Shown one piece after another: positions 60,274 to 64,000 of a DNA stretch of 64,000 bases. Under the pieces are notes generated by a model. It was not told the origin of the DNA. It was given only the letters and a program-made list of their open reading frames with translations, and did not search any database. The position numbers and the translations under genes are program-made. Source of the stretch: Pseudonocardia lacus (GTDB lineage: Bacteria; Actinomycetota; Actinomycetes; Mycobacteriales; Pseudonocardiaceae); assembly GCF_018531445.1 (NCBI RefSeq), contig NZ_JAHDTH010000015.1, positions 1-64,000 of the forward strand. The letters are read 5' to 3'. The stretch's first letter is position 1. Every line of letters starts with the position of its first letter.

Positions 60274-60696
60274 TCAGCGGGCCGTCCAGCCCGTCCAGCG
60301 GGTCGGCGTCACCACCAGCACGGGGCCGGCCGGCGGCGCCGCGGCGTAGGGCCGGTACTTGCCGACCAGCGCGGCCAGCGCGCGGTCGCGCAGGCCACCG
60401 TCGTGGTGCACGGCGGCGGTGCCGTCCACCCGCACCCACCACAGCTGCGACCAGTCGTCGGCGTAGTGGTCGGCGACGAGACCGACGCGCGGGTCGCGCT
60501 CGACGTCGGCCAGCCGGGCCAGCCGGGTGGTGGTCTTGGGCTTGACCTGGTCGACGGCCGAGCACACCAGGCCGTCGACGACCACGAACGTCACCGGGAC
60601 CAGGCGCGGGGTGCCGTCGGCGCGCAGCGTCGCCAGCCGGGCCGCCGGGGCTGCGGTGAAACGGGCGAGCCGGTCGGCCGGGGCGAGGTCGGGCAC
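60274..60696 (-). CDS. PPOX-class F420-dependent oxidoreductase
   Basis: The 140-residue split-barrel flavoprotein has ARLATLRADGTPRLVPVTFV, VDGLVCSAVDQVKPKTTTRL, VERDPRVGLVADHYADDWSQ and LWWVRVDGTAAV. These match the TIGR03668-type actinobacterial group assigned to F420 binding. It reduces small aromatic or tetrapyrrole-like substrates by hydride transfer; the physiological substrate is unknown. GTG at 60696 is chosen because family similarity starts there; the longer frame is low-complexity. Confidence 0.9.
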   Translation of the reverse strand: MPDLAPADRLARFTAAPAARLATLRADGTPRLVPVTFVVVDGLVCSAVDQVKPKTTTRLARLADVERDPRVGLVADHYADDWSQLWWVRVDGTAAVHHDGGLRDRALAALVGKYRPYAAAPPAGPVLVVTPTRWTGWTAR

Positions 60697-61050
60697 CCGT
60701 CCAGTGTGGCCCACCGACCGGCGGCCCACGGGAATCCGCCCGGGGAACTTTGTCGGAACGGCCCGTCGCAATCGACCCCCGACGATTCCCCCGCGGCGAC
60801 CGGGCCGTTCCGCAAGCGACGCTACACGCGCTCGGGGACGACGGACGCGACCGCGCCGGACGGGGCGGACCGCTCGACCGCGCCGGACGCCCGCCCGCGC
60901 GTCAACAACGGGCCGCTCGTCGCAGCGACCCGCTCCGCTGCAGGTCGGAGGCGGTGCAACGGTTGGCATGAACCCGCCACGGCGGGACAGCGGACCGCAC
61001 AACCGCGGTCACGCAGCGCGTTGCGGCGGGCCCACCGGCCGGACGCGAAC
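60697..61050. other. Gene-free region with inverted and direct repeats
   Basis: No ORF is supported. It contains an imperfect inverted repeat (60754-60769 with 60796-60812) and the 15-bp direct repeat CGACCGCGCCGGACG at 60848-60862 and 60875-60889. The strong hairpin at 61051-61087 follows. Scrambled Arg/Pro-rich translations suggest decayed or structural DNA. Confidence 0.55.
60754..60812. repeat. Imperfect inverted repeat, 16-17-nt arms
   Basis: CGGAACGGCCCGTCGC at 60754-60769 and its inverse at 60796-60812 (one extra base) flank a 26-nt centre with an inner AATCG/CGATT pair. It lies upstream of the PPOX gene start. Confidence 0.6.
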
Positions 61051-61087
61051 GGGCTGCGGGAATCGCCGACGGCGATTCCCGCAGCCC
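61051..61087 (-). terminator. Perfect 17-bp terminator hairpin of the CNNM operon
   Basis: GGGCTGCGGGAATCGCC (61051-61067) and its exact inverse (61071-61087) enclose a 3-nt GAC loop, six bases beyond the stop of the CNNM gene. Very stable; no T-run. Confidence 0.85.
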
Positions 61088-61092
61088 CCGGC

Positions 61093-62127
61093 TCAGCGGC
61101 CGCCGGTGTCGTCGAGCAATTGGGGGTCGGGCAGCAGCCGGTCGAGCAGGTCCTGCATCGTGACCATTCCCAGCAGCCGGTCGCCGTCCTCGACGAGCGC
61201 GAACTGGGCGCGCCCGCGGCGCAGCGTGCTCAGCGCGTCGTGCACGGGCACGTCGCCGGGCAGGGTGGGCGCCGGGCGCATCAGCTGCTCGGCGGTCGCC
61301 GTCGGCTCGGCGGCCAGGGTGTCGCGGACGTGCACGACGCCGACCGGCTCCCCGGCCCGGCGCACGAGCAGCCGCAGGTGCCCGCTGTCCCGGGAGACCT
61401 CCCGCACCCGGTCGACGGCGTCGTCGGCCTCGACCGCGCTGATCTCCGCCGCGGGCCGCACCAGCGTGCGCAGGGTGGCGGTGTCCAGCTCCAGCGCGGC
61501 GAGCAGCTGGTCGCGGCGCTCGCGGTCGAGCGCACCGGCCCGCGCCGAGTGGTCGACCAGCTCGCGCAGCGTCTCCGGGTTGCGCCCGGCCGCGACCTCG
61601 TCCACCGGCTCCACGCCGACGGCCCGCAGGCAGCCGTTGGCCATCCCGTTGAGCGCCACCAGCAGCGGCCGCGTGACGACCATGAACGCGCGCATCGGCA
61701 GGGCCAGCAGCGTCGCCGAGCGCTCGGGGTGCGCGATGGCCCACGACTTGGGCGCCATCTCCCCCACCACCAGGTGCAGGAACGTCACCACCAGCAGCGA
61801 CAGCACGAACGCGAGCACGTCGGCGGTGGCGGCGGGCAGGCCCCAGCCCTCGAACAACGGCAGGAACAGGTCGTGCACCGCGGGCTTGGCCACGGCGCCG
61901 AGCCCCAGGGTGCACAGGGTGATGCCCAGCTGCGAGCCGGCCAGCAGCAGCGACAGGTCGCGGGAGCTGCGCAGCGCGGCGCGGGCGGACGCGCTCGTCC
62001 GCGCGGCCTCCTCCAGCCGGTAGCGGCGGGCCGCGACCAGCGCGAACTCGATCGCCACGAAGAACGCGCTCAGCGCGATGAGGGCGACCCCGACCACGAG
62101 CGAGCCGACCGGTCCGATCCCGCTCAC
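61093..62127 (-). CDS. CNNM/CorC (HlyC)-type transporter-associated protein, second gene
   Basis: A 344-residue protein with an N-terminal DUF21/CNNM membrane domain (residues about 1-190: VGVALIALSAFFVAIEFALV, GSQLGITLCTLGLGAVAKPA, LHLVVGEMAPKSWAIAHPER) and a pair of CBS domains (about 205-330: LMRPAPTLPGDVPVHDALST, LLGMVTMQDLL). It lacks the C-terminal CorC_HlyC domain, unlike its upstream partner. Proteins of this family influence Mg/Co transport. GTG at 62127 overlaps the upstream stop (GTGA). Confidence 0.92.
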   Translation of the reverse strand: MSGIGPVGSLVVGVALIALSAFFVAIEFALVAARRYRLEEAARTSASARAALRSSRDLSLLLAGSQLGITLCTLGLGAVAKPAVHDLFLPLFEGWGLPAATADVLAFVLSLLVVTFLHLVVGEMAPKSWAIAHPERSATLLALPMRAFMVVTRPLLVALNGMANGCLRAVGVEPVDEVAAGRNPETLRELVDHSARAGALDRERRDQLLAALELDTATLRTLVRPAAEISAVEADDAVDRVREVSRDSGHLRLLVRRAGEPVGVVHVRDTLAAEPTATAEQLMRPAPTLPGDVPVHDALSTLRRGRAQFALVEDGDRLLGMVTMQDLLDRLLPDPQLLDDTGGR

Positions 62128-63500
62128 GACGGACTCCCTTCGGTGCCGCCTCCGCGCGCGGGTTCGTGGTCCGACCAGCGCAGCTCGATCGTCTCGGCGA
62201 CACGGCGGGCCACCGTGCGCACCGTCAGCACCAGCACCCGCTCCGGCTCGTCGGTGGCCCCGCGCAGCGCCAGCTCGACGGTGTCGCCCGGCTCGGGCAG
62301 CCGACCGAGGCAGCTGGTGAGCAGCCCGCCGATGGTCGTGTAGTCGCCGTGCGGCAGGTCGTGGTCGATCACCCGCTCCACCTCGTCGACGTGCATCGCC
62401 CCGGCCACCTGCCACCCGTCGCGGCGCGCCGTCGGCCCGGTGTCGACACCGGCCGGGTCGTGCTCGTCGGTGATCTCCCCGACCAGCTCCTCGGCCACGT
62501 CCTCGGCGGTGATCACGCCGGCCAGCCCGCCGTACTCGTCGAGCACGCAGGCCAGCTCGTCGCCCGAGCCGCGCAGCTGCTCCAGCAGCGCGGTCAGCGG
62601 CAGCGACTCCGGCACGAACATCGGGGGCCGCATGACGTCACGCGCGGTGCGGTGGGTCCCGGCCGGGGTGAGGGCGAGGACGTCGCGCAGGTGCACGATC
62701 CCGACGACGTCGTCGACGCCGTCGCCGGTGACGGGGTAGCGGGAGTGGCCGTGCGCCATCCGCGCCACCAGGTCGGCCAGCGGCAGGTCGGCGACCACCG
62801 TGTCGACGCGCGGGCGCGGGATCATCGCCTCGCGCGCGGTGCGGTCGGTGAAGTCGAGCACCCGGTCGAGCAGCGTCGACAACCCCGCCGGCAGCTCACC
62901 CTGCTCGCGCGACTCGTCGATGATCGCCTCGAGGTCGCGCGGGGTGGCGGCGTGCTCGACGTCGTGCACCGGCTCGATCCGCACGGCCCGCAGCAGCAGG
63001 TTGGACGCGGCGTCGAAGACGCGGATCAGCCAGCCGAGCACCTTGAGGTAGATGAGGGTGGACAGGGCCAGCGCCCGGGCGACCTCGTCGGGACGGGCGA
63101 TGGCGAGGTTCTTGGGGAACAGCTCCCCCATGACCATCTGCACGACGGTCGCGAGCAGCAGCGCCGCGACGGTGCCGACGACCACGCCGACCCCGGTCGG
63201 CACGCCGGCCACGCCGAGCAGCTCGCCGACCCCTTCGCCGATCATCGGCTCGGCCACGTACCCGACCACCAGCCCGGTGACGGTGATACCCAGCTGGGCG
63301 CCGGAGAGCATGAACGACGTGCGCTTGGTGACCTCCAGCGCCCGCCGGGCACCCACGTCGCCGCCGGCCGCCGCGGCCCGCAGGCGCGAGCGGTCGACGG
63401 CCATGAAGCCGAACTCCTGGGCGACGAAGTACCCGGTCAGCGCGCTGATCGCGATGACGACGAGCACGCCGAGCAGGACCGTGAGGACGGTACCGGTCAT
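62124..63500 (-). CDS. CNNM/CorC (HlyC)-type transporter-associated protein, first gene
   Basis: The 458-residue protein has DUF21 (about residues 5-200: SALTGYFVAQEFGFMAVDRS, GAQLGITVTGLVVGYVAEPM, VVQMVMGELFPKNLAIARPD), two CBS domains (about 215-340: REAMIPRPRVDTVVADLPLA, GIVHLRDVLAL) and a C-terminal CorC_HlyC domain (about 355-440: VAGAMHVDEVERVIDHDLPH, TIGGLLTSCLGRLPEPGDTV). ATG at 63500. The neighbouring gene encodes a shorter homologue, so the two may form a hetero-oligomer for Mg or Co efflux. Confidence 0.93.
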   Translation of the reverse strand: MTGTVLTVLLGVLVVIAISALTGYFVAQEFGFMAVDRSRLRAAAAGGDVGARRALEVTKRTSFMLSGAQLGITVTGLVVGYVAEPMIGEGVGELLGVAGVPTGVGVVVGTVAALLLATVVQMVMGELFPKNLAIARPDEVARALALSTLIYLKVLGWLIRVFDAASNLLLRAVRIEPVHDVEHAATPRDLEAIIDESREQGELPAGLSTLLDRVLDFTDRTAREAMIPRPRVDTVVADLPLADLVARMAHGHSRYPVTGDGVDDVVGIVHLRDVLALTPAGTHRTARDVMRPPMFVPESLPLTALLEQLRGSGDELACVLDEYGGLAGVITAEDVAEELVGEITDEHDPAGVDTGPTARRDGWQVAGAMHVDEVERVIDHDLPHGDYTTIGGLLTSCLGRLPEPGDTVELALRGATDEPERVLVLTVRTVARRVAETIELRWSDHEPARGGGTEGSPS

Positions 63501-63676
63501 CGCGGCGCCCCCGGGGGCCGCGAGCCGTCGGATCGGTGGTGGGCCCGGCGGCTCGCGCCGATACTGGGGGGGTCGTCCATGTCCTCTTCCGGGTGAGCGA
63601 TCTGTCCGATTCCTACCATTACCACGGACGGCCCCACCACAACCCCGTTCCCGGACGCAACTCATTGCCCGTCCCC

Positions 63677-63741
63677 CCGTCGAGAACGAAGTTGTCGTGA
63701 TCAACAGGGCCTGTGGATCACCACAACTTCGTTCTCGACGG
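63677..63741. repeat. 65-bp palindromic element, copy D
   Basis: 31-nt arms with two mismatches and a 3-nt GGC loop. The outer arm CCGTCGAGAACGA and inner GTGATC match copy B closely. Unlike the others, it lies upstream of a gene, 15 bp before the aldehyde dehydrogenase GTG. Confidence 0.92.
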
Positions 63742-63756
63742 GCCTAGGGTGGGCCG

Positions 63757-64000
63757 GTGAGCGCGCAGACGATCGACGTCATCGAGCCGGCGACCGAACA
63801 GGTGCTGGAGAGCGTCGAGGCCACCGACCCCGGCGAGCTGGACGCGATCGTCACCCGGGCCCGCGCCGCCCAGCGCGAGTGGCACGCGGCCGCGCCGCGC
63901 GACCGCGCGCAGGCCCTGCGCCGCATCGCCGACGGCCTGGAGGCCGAGCTCGACGAGCTGGCCCGGCTGGAGGCCCGCAACGTCGGCATGCCGATCGGCG
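63757..64000 (+). CDS. Aldehyde dehydrogenase family protein, 5' part
   Basis: GTG at 63757 opens a frame that runs off the right edge. The 81 visible residues are the usual ALDH N-terminus: TIDVIEPATEQVLESVEATD, then ELDAIVTRARAAQREWHAAA and RDRAQALRRIADGLEAELDE, followed by LARLEARNVGMPIG. The family oxidises aldehydes to acids with NAD(P). The catalytic Cys and Glu are outside the window. A 65-bp palindrome ends 15 bp before the start and would lie in the leader or promoter. Confidence 0.9.
   Translation, partial: MSAQTIDVIEPATEQVLESVEATDPGELDAIVTRARAAQREWHAAAPRDRAQALRRIADGLEAELDELARLEARNVGMPIG

Overview
The window is a very GC-rich chromosomal segment of an actinomycete. The gene families point to the Pseudonocardia/Pseudonocardiaceae side of the phylum: mprAB beside moaB and mscL as in mycobacteria, a PPOX-type F420 flavoprotein, DUF732, DUF2007, many GTG starts and many 1- or 4-base start/stop overlaps. 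The genus is inferred from gene content only. No rRNA, CRISPR array, insertion sequence or prophage is visible. There is one tRNA (Arg, anticodon CCT).

Layout. 1-6.4 kb: tail of a SAF/CpaB-like gene, mscL, moaB with a small coupled ORF, an extra two-component pair, then mprA-mprB. 6.5-9.1 kb: a DrrAB-type ABC exporter and its divergent TetR regulator, separated by a double palindromic operator. 9.1-11.6 kb: a sirtuin, a second TetR and a divergently transcribed dihydroflavonol-reductase-like SDR. 11.6-12.8 kb: tRNA-Arg followed by relics of an ABC exporter and a thioredoxin-like gene, plus a small exported-peptide ORF. 12.8-16 kb: a hypothetical gene, then an SGNH hydrolase-DHA2 transporter pair divergent from an HxlR regulator with an inverted-repeat operator. 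16-19.3 kb: a tightly overlapped operon of two Gfo/Idh/MocA oxidoreductases and an epoxide-hydrolase-like enzyme, apparently led by a leaderless 8-codon ORF. 19.4-25.2 kb: a two-component pair divergent from VanY-like peptidase, MacB-type ATPase and FtsX-type permease genes, which look like a cell-wall or peptide-stress module. 25.2-25.6 kb: a decayed PIN-toxin locus. 25.6-29.6 kb: an amide-utilisation locus (MarR, AmiC-like sensor, FmdB-like zinc ribbon, formamidase, AmiS/UreI channel).

29.7-36.8 kb holds a GT1 glycosyltransferase, an alpha/beta hydrolase, a DUF732 lipoprotein, a luciferase-like monooxygenase, an HxlR regulator and an MFS gene split by a frameshift. 36.8-54.8 kb is rich in envelope and surface functions: a GT-C-like membrane protein, two secreted beta-helix paralogues that share a distant promoter element, an amidase with an Nramp-like transporter and a 30-residue membrane peptide, a ferric-reductase-like flavoprotein, a flippase fused to an APH-type kinase domain, and an LtaS-like sulfatase. 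54.8-64 kb: EamA/LysR pair, two tandem recQ genes, a PPOX enzyme, two overlapping CNNM/CorC-type genes and the start of an aldehyde dehydrogenase.

The most unusual signal is non-coding. Four dispersed palindromes, each exactly 65 bp, share the outer arm CCGTCGAGAACGA (one base different in the oldest-looking copy) and have mutually compensating arms. Further 50-74 bp imperfect palindromes of similar design but different sequence sit at gene 3' ends. Two of these elements supply the C-terminal codons, and in one case the stop codon, of the adjoining gene. They look like a REP/MITE-like family or families still shaping gene ends in this genome.
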